Shown: positions 23,821 through 33,051 of the stretch, in pieces
Position numbering within the stretch: the stretch's first letter is position 1
Layout: every line of letters begins with the position of its first letter
Source: Hyphomicrobiales bacterium
GTDB lineage: Bacteria; Pseudomonadota; Alphaproteobacteria; Rhizobiales; Rhizobiaceae
Assembly: GCA_900469445.1 (NCBI GenBank)
Contig: UBXM01000019.1
Coordinates: 133,784 to 170,714 of the forward strand
Length of the DNA stretch: 36,931 nt
Direction of reading: 5' to 3'
Program-made: the position numbers and the translations under genes
Notes under the pieces: generated by a model
The model's input: only the letters and a program-made list of their open reading frames with translations
Databases searched by the model: none
What the model was told of the DNA's origin: nothing

Positions 23821-26532
23821 TCAGGCCTGTTCGAAGGCGCCGTGGCAGTGCTTGTATTTCTTGCCCGAACCACAGGGGCAGGCTTCGTTGCGGCCGACCT
23901 TGCCCCAGGTGGACGGATCTTCCGGGCGGCGGTCTTCCGGTGCGGCGATGAAGTTTTCGCCGTCGTGGCCGCTTACCTGATCTTCGCCGGTCATCGGGTC
24001 GAGATGATGTTCCTCGTAGACCTGCGGCGGAACCGGCGGCTCCGGGTTCTGCATCAGCTCGACGCGCATCATCTGGGCGGTGACGGCTTCACGCAGGTTG
24101 GCAAGCAGGGCCTGGAAGAGTTCGAAGGCTTCGGCCTTGTATTCCTGCAGCGGATCGCGCTGGGCGTAGCCGCGGAAACCGATGACGGAACGCAGGTGGT
24201 CGAGGTTGACGATATGCTCGCGCCACAGGTGATCGAGCGTCTGCAGCACGATCGAACGCTCGACATAGTTCATCACTTCGTTGCCAAAGCGCTCGCGGCG
24301 TTCCTTGACGGCCGTCTCGGTCGCCTCGGTGATCCGTTCGCGGATATCGTCCTCGCCGATACCTTCTTCCTTGACCCAGTCCTCGATCGGAAGATCGAGG
24401 TTGAGCAGGCGCTGAACGTCCTGGTACAGGCCCGGCGCATCCCACTGTTCGGCATAGGCGCGCTCGGGAATGTGCTTGGCGACCATGACCTCGATGACTT
24501 CGTTGCGCATGTCTTCGATGGTCTCGGATACGTCTTCCGAATCCATCATCTCGATGCGCTGTTCGAAGATCACCTTGCGCTGGTCATTGGTGACGTCGTC
24601 GTATTTGAGCAGGTTCTTGCGGATGTCGAAGTTGCGGGCTTCGACCTTCTTCTGGGCGCGTTCCAGCGCCTTGTTGATCCACGGATGGACGATTGCCTCG
24701 CCTTCCTTCAGACCCAGCTTCTGCAGCATGCCGTCCATGCGGTCGGAGCCGAAGATGCGCATCAGGTCGTCCTGGAGCGACAGGTAGAATTTCGAGCGGC
24801 CCGGGTCGCCCTGACGGCCGGAACGGCCGCGCAGCTGGTTATCGATACGACGGCTTTCGTGGCGCTCGGTGGCGATAACGTAAAGACCGCCGGCTTCGAG
24901 AGCCTTGACCTTCAGTTCCTTGATCTCGGCGCGGATCGCCGCTTCCTTGGCGTTGCGCTCGGCTTCGTCCTCGATGCCTTCAAGCTCGCGCTCGAGACGC
25001 ATGTCGACATTGCCGCCGAGCTGAATGTCGGTACCGCGACCGGCCATGTTGGTGGCGATCGTGACGGCGCCGGGAACGCCGGCCTGGGAAACGATATAGG
25101 CTTCCTGCTCGTGGTAACGGGCGTTCAGGACGTTGAACTTTTCGAAGCCCGACTGGCGCAGCATGTTGGCCAGAAGCTCGGACTTTTCGATCGAGGTGGT
25201 GCCGACCAGGACCGGCTGGTTGCGATCGTGGGCGGCCTTGATCTCGACGATGATCGCCTTGAACTTTTCCTCGAAGGTCCGGTAGACCTCGTCGTCCTCG
25301 TCGATACGGGCGATCGGCAGGTTGGTCGGGACTTCGATGACTTCGAGCTTGTAGATATTGCCGAATTCTTCGGCTTCCGTCTGCGCCGTACCGGTCATGC
25401 CGGCAAGCTTGGAGTACATGCGGAAATAGTTCTGGAAGGTGATCGAGGAGAGCGTCTGGTTCTCCGGCTGGATCGTCACCTTTTCCTTGGCTTCCAGCGC
25501 CTGGTGCTGGCCTTCCGAATAACGGCGGCCCGGCATCATGCGGCCGGTGAATTCGTCGATGATGACGATTTCGTCGTTGCGGACGATATAGTCCTTGTCG
25601 CGGGTGAAAAGCTTGTGGGCCTTCAGCGCGTTGTTGATGTGGTGGACGATCGCGACGTTTTCGACGTCATAGAGCGATTCGCCCTTCAAGAGACCGGCCT
25701 GGCGCAGCAGGTTTTCGAGCTTCTCGGTGCCGACTTCGGAGAAGTTGGCCGAGCGCTGCTTTTCGTCGATCTCGTAATCTTCTTCGGAAAGAAGCGGGAT
25801 GTAAGTGTCGATCGTGGTGTAGAGATCGGAACGGTCGTCCAGCGGGCCGGAAATGATCAGCGGCGTGCGAGCTTCGTCCACCAGGATCGAGTCGACTTCG
25901 TCGACGATCGCGTAGTTGTGGCCGCGCTGAACCATCTGGCCGCGCTCGTATTTCATGTTGTCGCGCAGATAATCGAAGCCGAGTTCGTTATTCGTCGCGT
26001 AGGTGATGTCGCAGGCATAGGCCGCGCGGCGCTGTTCGTCGTCGAGACCGTGGACGATGACGCCGGTCGAAAGGCCGAGGAAACCGTAGAGGCGGCTCAT
26101 GATGCCGGCATCGCGCTGGGCGAGGTAGTCGTTGACGGTAACGACGTGCACACCCTTGCCCGACAGGGCGTTGAGGTAGACTGCCAGCGTGCCGACCAGG
26201 GTCTTGCCTTCGCCGGTCTTCATTTCGGCGATCGCGCCGTCATGCAGGATCATGCCGCCGGTCAGCTGCACGTCGAAGGGACGCATGCCGAGCACACGCA
26301 GCGACGCCTCACGCGCCACCGCGAAGGCGGGGATCATGATGTCGTCCAGCGTCTTGCCGTCGGCCAGCATCTGGCGAAACTCGACCGTCTTGTTGGCGAG
26401 CTGCTCATCGGTCAGCGCCTTGGTCGCTTCCTCAATGGCATTGATCTTGGCGAGCGTCGGCTTGTAGCCGCGAACGCGGCGCTCGTTGGCCGAACCGAAC
26501 AGTTTGCGGGCGATGCCGCCGAAGCTGACCAT
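23821..26532 (-). CDS. secA: Preprotein translocase ATPase SecA
   Basis: The 903-residue motor that drives proteins through SecYEG. Walker A is MKTGEGKT (residues 104-111), the DEAD-like box sits in [21 protein letters not shown], the second ATPase fold has [15 protein letters not shown], and [12 protein letters not shown] is the arginine-finger region. The C-terminal linker ends in the zinc-binding [17 protein letters not shown], which also binds SecB. The ATG at 26532 has AAAGGA 8 bases upstream; the frame continues 10 codons further without homology. It diverges from the parvulin gene, a likely helper for exported proteins, and is followed by its own terminator. Confidence 0.98.
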   Translation of the reverse strand: MVSFGGIARKLFGSANERRVRGYKPTLAKINAIEEATKALTDEQLANKTVEFRQMLADGKTLDDIMIPAFAVAREASLRVLGMRPFDVQLTGGMILHDGAIAEMKTGEGKTLVGTLAVYLNALSGKGVHVVTVNDYLAQRDAGIMSRLYGFLGLSTGVIVHGLDDEQRRAAYACDITYATNNELGFDYLRDNMKYERGQMVQRGHNYAIVDEVDSILVDEARTPLIISGPLDDRSDLYTTIDTYIPLLSEEDYEIDEKQRSANFSEVGTEKLENLLRQAGLLKGESLYDVENVAIVHHINNALKAHKLFTRDKDYIVRNDEIVIIDEFTGRMMPGRRYSEGQHQALEAKEKVTIQPENQTLSSITFQNYFRMYSKLAGMTGTAQTEAEEFGNIYKLEVIEVPTNLPIARIDEDDEVYRTFEEKFKAIIVEIKAAHDRNQPVLVGTTSIEKSELLANMLRQSGFEKFNVLNARYHEQEAYIVSQAGVPGAVTIATNMAGRGTDIQLGGNVDMRLERELEGIEDEAERNAKEAAIRAEIKELKVKALEAGGLYVIATERHESRRIDNQLRGRSGRQGDPGRSKFYLSLQDDLMRIFGSDRMDGMLQKLGLKEGEAIVHPWINKALERAQKKVEARNFDIRKNLLKYDDVTNDQRKVIFEQRIEMMDSEDVSETIEDMRNEVIEVMVAKHIPERAYAEQWDAPGLYQDVQRLLNLDLPIEDWVKEEGIGEDDIRERITEATETAVKERRERFGNEVMNYVERSIVLQTLDHLWREHIVNLDHLRSVIGFRGYAQRDPLQEYKAEAFELFQALLANLREAVTAQMMRVELMQNPEPPVPPQVYEEHHLDPMTGEDQVSGHDGENFIAAPEDRRPEDPSTWGKVGRNEACPCGSGKKYKHCHGAFEQA

Positions 26533-26776
26533 ACGAATGGTCCTTTCTGATCTCAGTGCCATGGGATTGCAGGTTGGAAAAGCAATGGTTCCAATGCCGG
26601 CAAATTGTCCCGTAACGCCCGGAAACTCTTCTGGACGCCAAGTTGCGTGACAGATAAGAGGGGGTCCGAATTATGTCAACGGTTGCGGCCGATACACTAT
26701 GGCCACATTCCGGTGTTTGTGAAGGATTCAGGCCGGATCTAAGCCCAGAGACCGGCATCCATGCGAAAGGTAACTT
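26533..26776. promoter_or_regulatory. Divergent control region between secA and the parvulin gene
   Basis: These 244 bp separate the two start codons and must hold both promoters. The stretch 26655-26705 is A+T-richer and free of any good frame. I see no riboswitch-like structure or clear operator, and no box pair that I would name with confidence. Confidence 0.4.
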
Positions 26777-27682
26777 ATGTTGCGCCACAAACTTCTCGTC
26801 ACAGCAGCCATCGCCGCAGCGATCTCCTTCCAGGCTCCTGCCTTCGCGCAGGAAGATAAGGTCGTCGCCAAGGTCGGCACGCTCGAGATCACCCAGTCGG
26901 AACTCGATCTTGCTGTCCAGAACCTCGATCCGCAGCTCGCCCAGCTGCCGGATGAGCAGAAGAAGGTTGCGGCCCTGTCCGGTGCGATCGACGTCAAGCT
27001 TCTCGCCAGCGGCGCGCTTGCCGAAGGCGTCGACAAGACCGACGACTTCAAGAAGCGCATGGCCTATATCGGCGATCGCGAACTGCACAACGCCTTTTTC
27101 CGCAAGCATGTCGTCGAAGCAACGACGGATGAAGAGGTCAAGGCACGCTACGACAAGGAAATCGCAGCTCTTCCGAAGCAGGAAGAAGTGAAGGCCGCGC
27201 ATATCCTGGTGAAGACCGAGGATGAAGCCAAGGCCGTCATCGCTGAGCTGGATGGCGGCAAGGATTTCGCTGCAATCGCCAAGGAAAAGAGCCAGGATTC
27301 CAACAAGGACGACGGCGGCGATCTTGGCTGGTTCGGCCCGGGCCGCATGGTGCCGGAATTCGAAGAAGCTGCTCTCGGTCTCGAAAAGGGCGCTTACACC
27401 AAGACCCCGGTCAAGACCCAGTTCGGCTTCCACGTGATCAAGCTCGAAGACAAGCGCGACGCTCCGCCGCCGGCTTTCGAACAAGTTCAGGACCAGGTGA
27501 AGCAGCTCGTCATGCGTGACAAGTATGTTGCCATCCTGGAAAAGGCCAAGGCAGATCAGAAGATCGAGATCACCGACGAAGCCCTGAAGAAGGGTTATGA
27601 GGAAGTCGGCAAGATGCAGGACGGCGCTGCCGACGCGGCGGCCCCGGCTGCTGCTCCGGCTGCCCCGGCTGCCAAGCCTTGA
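26777..27682 (+). CDS. Periplasmic parvulin-type peptidyl-prolyl isomerase
   Basis: A 301-residue foldase. A signal peptide (cut after AFA24) sends it to the periplasm. Residues 30-130 are a SurA/PrsA-like helical chaperone part, and residues 138-228 are the parvulin domain, with AAHILVKTEDEAK, DGGDLGWFGPGRMVPEFEEAAL and TQFGFHVIKLED in order. The tail is a flexible Ala/Pro run (about 282-301). It should catalyse proline isomerisation in secreted or outer-membrane proteins. AAAGG is 6 bases before the ATG. Codon use is strongly biased to Cs and Gs in third positions, which suggests high expression. Confidence 0.93.
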   Translation: MLRHKLLVTAAIAAAISFQAPAFAQEDKVVAKVGTLEITQSELDLAVQNLDPQLAQLPDEQKKVAALSGAIDVKLLASGALAEGVDKTDDFKKRMAYIGDRELHNAFFRKHVVEATTDEEVKARYDKEIAALPKQEEVKAAHILVKTEDEAKAVIAELDGGKDFAAIAKEKSQDSNKDDGGDLGWFGPGRMVPEFEEAALGLEKGAYTKTPVKTQFGFHVIKLEDKRDAPPPAFEQVQDQVKQLVMRDKYVAILEKAKADQKIEITDEALKKGYEEVGKMQDGAADAAAPAAAPAAPAAKP

Positions 27683-27692
27683 TGTGAATGAG

Positions 27693-27712
27693 GAGGGGGC
27701 GCTTGCCCCCTC
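27693..27712 (+). terminator. Hairpin after the parvulin gene
   Basis: GAGGGGGC (27693-27700) and GCCCCCTC (27705-27712) make a perfect 8-bp stem with a GCTT loop, 11 bp past the stop codon. No T-run follows at once, but the next 12 bases are A+T-rich. Likely the 3' end of the parvulin message. Confidence 0.55.
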
Positions 27713-27717
27713 ACTTG

Positions 27718-27874
27718 CAATTTCTGAAACTTAGCCTCTGGCTAAGATTTCGAAATTGCTTTCTCTCCCACAGGGGGAGAGATAATCCTGCCGCGCTCTC
27801 GGCGCTATACCTCTCCCCTTGTGGGAGAGGTTACAAAATCAAGATCTTAGCGTTAGCTAAGTCTTAGATTTTGT
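27718..27874. repeat. Composite palindromic intergenic element
   Basis: Four hairpins in a row: an imperfect stem from CAATTTC (27718) to GAAATTG (27758) with TTAGCC/GGCTAA inside; CTCTCCC/GGGGAGAG (27763-27782); CCTCTCCC/GGGAGAGG (27810-27830); and ACAAAATC (27833-27840) with GATTTTGT (27867-27874) around CTTAGC/GCTAAG. The middle two resemble the RIME palindromes at 11234-11335, but the outer A+T-rich stems are different. It fills the gap between the parvulin gene and argJ. Confidence 0.65.
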
Positions 27875-27943
27875 TGGTGAGGGGATCGCGTCATCATCTG
27901 CCGCCAAATTGCCCGACCACACTCATCAGCCAGGTCCCGTCAT

Positions 27944-29185
27944 ATGTCCGCTTCCGTCTCCCCGCTCGCACCGAAATCCTATCCCGAAATGCCTGTGGTC
28001 CGCGGCGTGCGGATGGCAACTGCTGCTGCCGGCATCAAGTACAAGGGCCGCACCGATGTGCTCTTGATGGTTTTCGACGAGCCTGCGGCGGTGGCCGGCG
28101 TGTTCACCAAGTCCAAGTGCCCTTCTGCGCCGGTCGATTTCTGCCGTTCGAACCTCTCTCACGGCGTGGCCCGTGCCGTCGTCGTGAATTCCGGCAATGC
28201 CAATGCCTTTACCGGCATCAAGGGCAAGGCTGCGACCGCTCTGACGGCGAAATCCGCATCGGAAGCTGTCGGCTGCGGCGAGAACGAGATCTATCTTGCC
28301 TCCACCGGCGTGATCGGCGAGCCGCTCGACGCCACCAAGTTTGCCGGCGTTCTGGGCGACATGAACAAGACCGCTGACGGCGATTTCTGGCAGGAAGCCG
28401 CCAAGGCGATCATGACCACGGATACCTATCCAAAGGTTGCCACCCGCACCGCCGAGATCGGCGGCGTCAAGGTGACGATCAACGGTATCGCCAAGGGTGC
28501 GGGCATGATCGCGCCAGATATGGCGACGATGCTTTCCTTCGTCGTCACCGACGCCGACATTTCCTCTGCCGCTCTCCAGTCGATGCTGTCGGCCGGTGTC
28601 GAGCCGAGTTTCAATTCGATGACGGTCGATAGCGATACATCGACCTCCGACACGCTGATGCTGTTTGCCACCGGTGCTGCTGCCGCCGACGGCCAGAAGC
28701 AGATTGCCGATGCCAACGATCCGGCACTTTCCTCCTTCCGCGAGGCACTGAACGCGCTCCTGAAGGATCTGGCCATTCAAGTGGCCCGTGACGGCGAAGG
28801 CGCAACCAAGATGCTCGAAATCACCGTGACCGGCGCCGAAAGCGATGCCGCGGCCAAGACGATCGCCCTGTCGATCGCCAATTCGCCGCTGGTCAAGACT
28901 GCGGCAGCCGGCGAAGATGCCAACTGGGGCCGTATCGTCATGGCCGTCGGCAAGGCCGGTGAAGCTGCCGATCGCGACAAGCTGGCCATCTGGTTCGGCG
29001 ATATCCGCGTTGCCGTCAACGGAGAACGCGATCCCGCCTATTCGGAAGACGCGGCATCCGCCGTGATGAAGAAGCAGGATATTCCGGTGAAGGTCGAACT
29101 CGGCCTCGGGTCCGGGACGGCCACCGTCTGGACCTGCGACCTGACCAAGGAATATGTCGCCATCAACGGCGATTACCGGAGCTGA
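27944..29185 (+). CDS. argJ: Bifunctional ornithine acetyltransferase / N-acetylglutamate synthase
   Basis: Moves the acetyl group from N-acetylornithine to glutamate in the cyclic arginine pathway, and may also make N-acetylglutamate from acetyl-CoA. The 413-residue precursor cuts itself between Ala194 and Thr195 in [16 protein letters not shown]; Thr195 becomes the nucleophile of the beta chain. The oxyanion-hole pair is Thr121-Gly122 in [20 protein letters not shown] and the late [16 protein letters not shown] are also typical. The ribosome site is weak (AGG). It starts a plus-strand run with the GNAT and mutT genes. Confidence 0.97.
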   Translation: MSASVSPLAPKSYPEMPVVRGVRMATAAAGIKYKGRTDVLLMVFDEPAAVAGVFTKSKCPSAPVDFCRSNLSHGVARAVVVNSGNANAFTGIKGKAATALTAKSASEAVGCGENEIYLASTGVIGEPLDATKFAGVLGDMNKTADGDFWQEAAKAIMTTDTYPKVATRTAEIGGVKVTINGIAKGAGMIAPDMATMLSFVVTDADISSAALQSMLSAGVEPSFNSMTVDSDTSTSDTLMLFATGAAAADGQKQIADANDPALSSFREALNALLKDLAIQVARDGEGATKMLEITVTGAESDAAAKTIALSIANSPLVKTAAAGEDANWGRIVMAVGKAGEAADRDKLAIWFGDIRVAVNGERDPAYSEDAASAVMKKQDIPVKVELGLGSGTATVWTCDLTKEYVAINGDYRS

Positions 29186-29192
29186 TGCGGGG

Positions 29193-29963
29193 ATGGCTGC
29201 ATCATCCGTAAAGCCCGATCTGCCACTGGTCCGCAGGCTTGAAGCCGTCGGCTTTCGCGCATGGCCGGCCGCCTCCGTCGTTTATGACGGAAGCTGGCAG
29301 GTACGGCTGACCGGCGGACATCCGTCCAAACGGGTCAATTGCGTCGTGCCGCTCGATCCGTCCGATCATCGCGATCTCGATCTGCGGTTGGCCAAGGCCT
29401 CTAAGCGGTTTGCGGATTACGGCAGGACGCTAGTGCTGCGCGAGACACCACTGGCGCCGCCGGTCATGATCGAACATCTGGCCCAAAGCGGCTGGGAGGT
29501 TTTCGAGACGGCGGATGTGATGACGGCGGACCTTGCCCGGATCGAGCTTCCCGATACGCTCGATTATCTGCCGAGCCACGATATCGGGCGTTTTGCCGAT
29601 GCGTGCCTTTCCGTTTCCGAGGACGATCCGGCTCTGAAGCCAGCGCTTGCGGAAATCCTCAGCGCCATCAAGCCGACATCCGGTTTCTTCATGAAGCAGG
29701 ACCCGGGCAATGGCGCTGTAGCGACCGTACTGTGCGTGCAGGACAACGATCTGGCGGGCATTCTGTCGCTTACAGTCGCGCCGTCGCACCGTCGTGAACG
29801 GGTCGGGACCGACATGCTGTCTTCGGCGCTGCGCTGGGCCCGGATCAGCGGTGCGCGATCCGCCTGGCTGCAGGTGGAGGAGACGAACGAGGCCGCGATC
29901 GCACTCTATCACCGGTTCGGCTTCACCAAGGCCTATTCCTATCGTTACTGGCGGAAATCATGA
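29193..29963 (+). CDS. GNAT family N-acetyltransferase
   Basis: A 256-residue protein with a GNAT domain in its C-terminal half: LAGILSLTVAPSHRRERVGTDML carries the acetyl-CoA pyrophosphate loop (R-R-E-R-V-G, a variant of the usual QxxGxG/A), and EETNEAAIALYHRFGFTKAYSYRY is the classic last helix and strand. The first 100 residues (PSKRVNCVVPLD) form a preceding domain found in related alphaproteobacterial proteins. The ATG is 7 bp after the argJ stop; its stop overlaps the mutT start by four bases (ATGA). The substrate is unknown; context suggests arginine metabolism or nothing specific. Confidence 0.88.
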   Translation: MAASSVKPDLPLVRRLEAVGFRAWPAASVVYDGSWQVRLTGGHPSKRVNCVVPLDPSDHRDLDLRLAKASKRFADYGRTLVLRETPLAPPVMIEHLAQSGWEVFETADVMTADLARIELPDTLDYLPSHDIGRFADACLSVSEDDPALKPALAEILSAIKPTSGFFMKQDPGNGAVATVLCVQDNDLAGILSLTVAPSHRRERVGTDMLSSALRWARISGARSAWLQVEETNEAAIALYHRFGFTKAYSYRYWRKS

Positions 29964-30370
29964 GCGAACAGAAAAAGCTACTTCTCGTTTCGGCCTGCGC
30001 GCTGATCGATGCCGATGGCCGTATCCTTCTTGCCCAGCGGCCCGAGGGCAAGTCGCTGGCGGGTCTGTGGGAGTTTCCGGGCGGCAAGGTCGAACCCGGT
30101 GAAACACCGGAAGAAACTCTGGTGCGGGAGCTTCAGGAAGAGCTCGGGATCACGACGAAAGTGCCCTGCCTTGCGCCGCTCACCTTCGCGAGCCACACCT
30201 ACGAGACCTTTCATCTGCTGATGCCGCTTTATGTCTGCCGCCGGTTCGAAGGCGTGCCGACGGGGCGCGAGGGACAGCAGATCAAATGGGTAAGGCCAAA
30301 CGCGCTTCGTGATTACCCCATGCCACCGGCCGACGAGCCGCTGATCCCGATCCTCCAGGATCTTCTTTAA
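29960..30370 (+). CDS. mutT: 8-oxo-dGTP diphosphatase MutT
   Basis: A 136-residue Nudix hydrolase that clears oxidised dGTP from the nucleotide pool and so prevents A-to-C transversions. The Nudix box is perfect at residues 42-64 (G-x5-E-x7-REL-x-EE-x-G-I). LLAQRPEGKSLAGLWEFPGGK precedes it, the usual MutT context. It overlaps the GNAT stop by four bases, so it is translationally coupled, and ends the argJ run. The next 100 bp are A+T-richer and probably hold the promoter of the small membrane protein gene. Confidence 0.94.
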   Translation: MSEQKKLLLVSACALIDADGRILLAQRPEGKSLAGLWEFPGGKVEPGETPEETLVRELQEELGITTKVPCLAPLTFASHTYETFHLLMPLYVCRRFEGVPTGREGQQIKWVRPNALRDYPMPPADEPLIPILQDLL

Positions 30371-30473
30371 GTAAAATTAGAATCGTCGAATTTATCTCGC
30401 GTTAACATTTCGTTCAACGGATTCTGGCATCTTTGTGGCCAGGCACGTAATGATCTGACGAGGCTTCAGGGGA

Positions 30474-30794
30474 ATGAACGACGAGTTCTGGAAAACTGTG
30501 CGCAGTCGCCAGCGGGCGACGTACAGGTCCGGCAAGACCGGGGCGCTGAATATTGCGTTGCTTTTCGGAACAGCTGCGATTGCCCTGTCGCTGATCGTGA
30601 CGCCGATGCTGGCGGAGCGGTCGGACCAGAAGCGTCTTGCCCATGTGCAGGAAGACTTCGACATGCTGACGACGGGATCGATCAAGCCCACTGAGGCCGG
30701 CTCGAAGCACTACACGATCCGCAGAAGCGTTCTGCAGGAGACCCCCGGTTCGGTTTGCATCGTTCAGGGTTACGGAGCACACGGGGGCTGCTGA
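30474..30794 (+). CDS. Small single-pass membrane protein, unknown
   Basis: A 106-residue protein with a basic N-terminus and one membrane helix (about residues 24-46), so the C-terminal 60 residues probably face the periplasm. Two cysteines are near the end (Cys94 and the final Cys106). I recognise no family. GGGGA stands directly before the ATG, a tight but usable ribosome site. It lies 57 bp before an orphan Flp pilin gene on the same strand, which makes a shared function possible but unproven. Confidence 0.7.
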   Translation: MNDEFWKTVRSRQRATYRSGKTGALNIALLFGTAAIALSLIVTPMLAERSDQKRLAHVQEDFDMLTTGSIKPTEAGSKHYTIRRSVLQETPGSVCIVQGYGAHGGC

Positions 30795-30851
30795 ACGGTC
30801 CCTCGCATGATCGAACCGCTTTATCCGGCGGTTAAATTCTAAGGACGACCG

Positions 30852-31025
30852 ATGCGCCTGTTCCGCAGCTTTATCAAGGATATCGGTGGAGCGACGGCCG
30901 TCGAATACGGCCTGCTGATCGCCATTCTCGGCGTCACGCTCGCCATCGCGCTCGGCAACTATTACGATGCGATGAACAACATGTTCGGTACGCTCACCAA
31001 CACCTATACGAATGCAGCCAAATAG
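30852..31025 (+). CDS. Flp family type IVb pilin
   Basis: A 57-residue prepilin. The short basic leader ends in GG, and the cleavage motif GG-ATAVEYGLL places Glu at +5 and Tyr at +6 of the mature chain, as in Flp/CpaA-processed pilins. A hydrophobic helix (residues 16-36) and a short polar tail (ending TNAAK) follow. AAGGA lies 6 bases before the ATG. It should be cut by CpaA and polymerised by a Tad/Cpa machine. No other tad/cpa genes are nearby, so this is an orphan copy; rhizobia often have extra pilA-like genes apart from the main cluster. Confidence 0.93.
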   Translation: MRLFRSFIKDIGGATAVEYGLLIAILGVTLAIALGNYYDAMNNMFGTLTNTYTNAAK

Positions 31026-31031
31026 GACGGT

Positions 31032-31907
31032 TTATCCGTCCAGATTTTTCAGGGCATCGGCGAGGCGAACCTTGGCCGAACCGGGCTTCAGCGGCTGCGG
31101 CTGGCTTTCGTGATGGGCCCATCCCGACACGTAGATGATCGAGAAGGTTGCCCTGATCCGGCCATCGGGATCGGAATAACGCTCCGCATAGATCTCGGCT
31201 GCTCTCAGGAAAAATGCCCGTCCCAGCGGTTTGCGGCTGCGCCCTTTCAGCGGGTTGGCCATGCCCATTGCCCGCAGGTCGCGCATCAGCGGAAACAGGC
31301 TGTCATAACGCACCGTATAGTTTTCGGCATCGACGACCGGCAGGGTGAAGCCCGCCCGCTGGAGAAGTCCGCCGATATCGCGCACATCGGCGAATGGGAT
31401 GACGCGGGGGCTTGCGCCGCCCGTCAGTTCGGCCTCGGCTGCAAGCAGGACATCGCGCAGTTCGGCAAGCGTTCCAGCGCCCGGTATTGCCGCAAGGAAC
31501 AGGCCGTCCGGTTTCAGGGCGCGCCGGATGCGTACAAGCGTGCCCGGCATGTCGTTGACCACATGCAGCGCCATCGGCGAGAGGACGAGGTTGACGGAGG
31601 ACGGCTCGAGCGGCACGTCGTCGAGACCGGCGGCAAGGATGGGCTCTCCGGCATTGGCGAAACGTTCGCTGGTTTCGGCGCGCTTGAGGGTTTCGATCTT
31701 GCCGGTCGCCATCGCCTTTCGCGCGGTGATGCCGGTTCCTCCATGCAGCTCGACGGCGAGGGGAAATTGCCGTTCCACGACGGAAAGCCGTTCGGCCATT
31801 TCGCCTGCGGCAAGATCCAGCAGGAAATCCTCGTTGCCGGTGCGATTGGCAAGCGCCCGTTCGCGCCTGCGGGCCAGCAGTTCTTCGTCGAAGAGAAATT
31901 CCATCAT
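31032..31907 (-). CDS. SAM-dependent methyltransferase, NDUFAF5-like
   Basis: A 291-residue class I methyltransferase-fold protein. It resembles BioC-like proteins but ends in AEIYAERYSDPDGRIRATFSIIYVSGWAHHESQPQPLKPGSA, the C-terminal signature of the mitochondrial complex I assembly factor NDUFAF5, which hydroxylates an arginine of NDUFS7. An equivalent role on NuoB is a reasonable inference in an alphaproteobacterium. The SAM-binding glycine motif is degenerate (VELHGGTG). The N-terminus MEFLFDEELLARRRERAL is typical. Start among two ATGs and two GTGs in a row; 31907 is my choice. It diverges from comF and converges on the Flp pilin gene with only 6 bp between the stops. Confidence 0.85.
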   Translation of the reverse strand: MMEFLFDEELLARRRERALANRTGNEDFLLDLAAGEMAERLSVVERQFPLAVELHGGTGITARKAMATGKIETLKRAETSERFANAGEPILAAGLDDVPLEPSSVNLVLSPMALHVVNDMPGTLVRIRRALKPDGLFLAAIPGAGTLAELRDVLLAAEAELTGGASPRVIPFADVRDIGGLLQRAGFTLPVVDAENYTVRYDSLFPLMRDLRAMGMANPLKGRSRKPLGRAFFLRAAEIYAERYSDPDGRIRATFSIIYVSGWAHHESQPQPLKPGSAKVRLADALKNLDG

Positions 31908-31960
31908 CACCACTCGATTGTGCTTCGCTAAGGCGCGTTCTGTCGCCTATTGTCAAGTTC

Positions 31961-32737
31961 ATGTCCGAGCATTTGGCCAACAGTCTCGCAAAAACACTTG
32001 CCCGATCCGCTTCGGCCTGTCTGCGGCGGATCGCCGATATCGTCTATCCGCCGATATGCCTCGGCTGCGGGGCGCTGACCGGACGTCATGGTGCGGTCTG
32101 CGCCTGCTGCTGGCGCGAGATCCGGTTTATCGAGCGGCCTTATTGCGAGGTGCTCGGGCTGCCATTTTCCTATGATCCGGGGCAGGGCCTGCTTTCTGCC
32201 CAGGCGATTGCACATCCTCCCGTCTTCGAACGCCTGCGGGCGGCGACCGTTTTCGATGGTGCTGCGCGCAACATGGTTCATGGGCTCAAATATAGGGACC
32301 GCGGCGACCTTGCGCCAATCATGGCGGGATGGATGGAACGGGCAGGGGGTGATTGCCTCAACTCCTGCGACGCGATCCTGCCGGTGCCGTTGCACAGGAC
32401 GCGGTTCGCGCTGAGGAAATTCAACCAGGCGGCCGAGCTTGCGCGGCATCTCGCCAGGAGAACGGGAAAGCCCTATCTGCCGGCAGCGCTTGTCAGGACG
32501 AAGAGAACGCAGCGGCAGGTAGGCCTGACGGCAAGAGCGCGCGAGGACAATGTGCGGGCGGCGTTCAAGGTGCCGGAGGGCCACGAGGCGGATGTGTTAG
32601 GCAAGCGCATCGTTCTTATCGACGATGTCTATACGACGGGGGCGACCGTTTCGGCCGCCACGCGGGCCCTGAAGAAGGCGGGCGCCGTGGAGGTCAGTGT
32701 TTTGACCTTTGCAATGGCATTGGCCGAAACTATATGA
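31961..32737 (+). CDS. ComF family protein (double zinc ribbon, phosphoribosyltransferase domain)
   Basis: A 258-residue protein with an N-terminal zinc ribbon (CLGC at 33-36, CACC at 47-50) and a C-terminal phosphoribosyltransferase fold whose PRPP loop is VLIDDVYTTGATV. PVPLHRTRFALRKFNQA is the other conserved segment. ComF proteins help DNA uptake in naturally competent bacteria, but in alphaproteobacteria they are present without known competence; the role is open. It is the first gene of a plus-strand run with grx, the Nit amidase, DUF1178 and DUF3291 genes. The ribosome site is poor, so the start is uncertain by a few codons. Confidence 0.9.
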   Translation: MSEHLANSLAKTLARSASACLRRIADIVYPPICLGCGALTGRHGAVCACCWREIRFIERPYCEVLGLPFSYDPGQGLLSAQAIAHPPVFERLRAATVFDGAARNMVHGLKYRDRGDLAPIMAGWMERAGGDCLNSCDAILPVPLHRTRFALRKFNQAAELARHLARRTGKPYLPAALVRTKRTQRQVGLTARAREDNVRAAFKVPEGHEADVLGKRIVLIDDVYTTGATVSAATRALKKAGAVEVSVLTFAMALAETI

Positions 32738-32784
32738 CAGTCATGGCAAAATGGCGCGACGACGGTCTGCGCCCGGAGATCAGC

Positions 32785-33042
32785 ATGGCAGATGTTACCA
32801 TCTATACCCGCGAATATTGCGGTTACTGTTCGCGCGCCAAGGCGCTGCTTCAGTCCAAGGGCGTCGAATTCGTCGAGCATGACGCGACCTATAGCCAGGA
32901 ACTTCGCGCCGAGATGATCGACAAGGCGAATGGCCGTTCGACCTTTCCGCAGATCTTCATCAACGGCGAACATGTGGGCGGTTGCGACGATCTTCACGCG
33001 CTCGATCGTGAGGGCCGGCTGGACACGATGCTCAAGCAATAG
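32785..33042 (+). CDS. grxC: Glutaredoxin 3
   Basis: An 85-residue dithiol glutaredoxin that reduces protein and mixed disulfides with glutathione. Active site YCGYC gives Cys12 and Cys15 (CGYC replaces the more usual CPYC). RSTFPQIFINGEHVGGCDDL carries the cis-proline and the GG glutathione-binding turn. GGAG is 7 bases before this ATG. An in-frame ATG at 32734 overlapping the comF stop would add 17 residues, but the glutaredoxin fold begins at the shorter start. It lies 47 bp after comF and 9 bp before the Nit amidase gene. Confidence 0.94.
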   Translation: MADVTIYTREYCGYCSRAKALLQSKGVEFVEHDATYSQELRAEMIDKANGRSTFPQIFINGEHVGGCDDLHALDREGRLDTMLKQ

Positions 33043-33051
33043 GTCGATCCG

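Noticed and set aside
22103..23980. A 625-codon plus-strand frame opposite the flippase gene
   Set aside because: Antisense shadow rich in His, Arg and Asp; no membrane or domain pattern.
23842..26550. A 902-codon open frame on the plus strand opposite secA
   Set aside because: It is the antisense shadow of secA in high-G+C DNA. It shows no family motif, and secA itself is beyond doubt.
32734..32784. 17-codon upstream extension of the glutaredoxin, overlapping the comF stop
   Set aside because: The glutaredoxin fold starts at the ATG at 32785, which has its own GGAG; the extension has no homology. Coupled translation from 32734 cannot be fully excluded.
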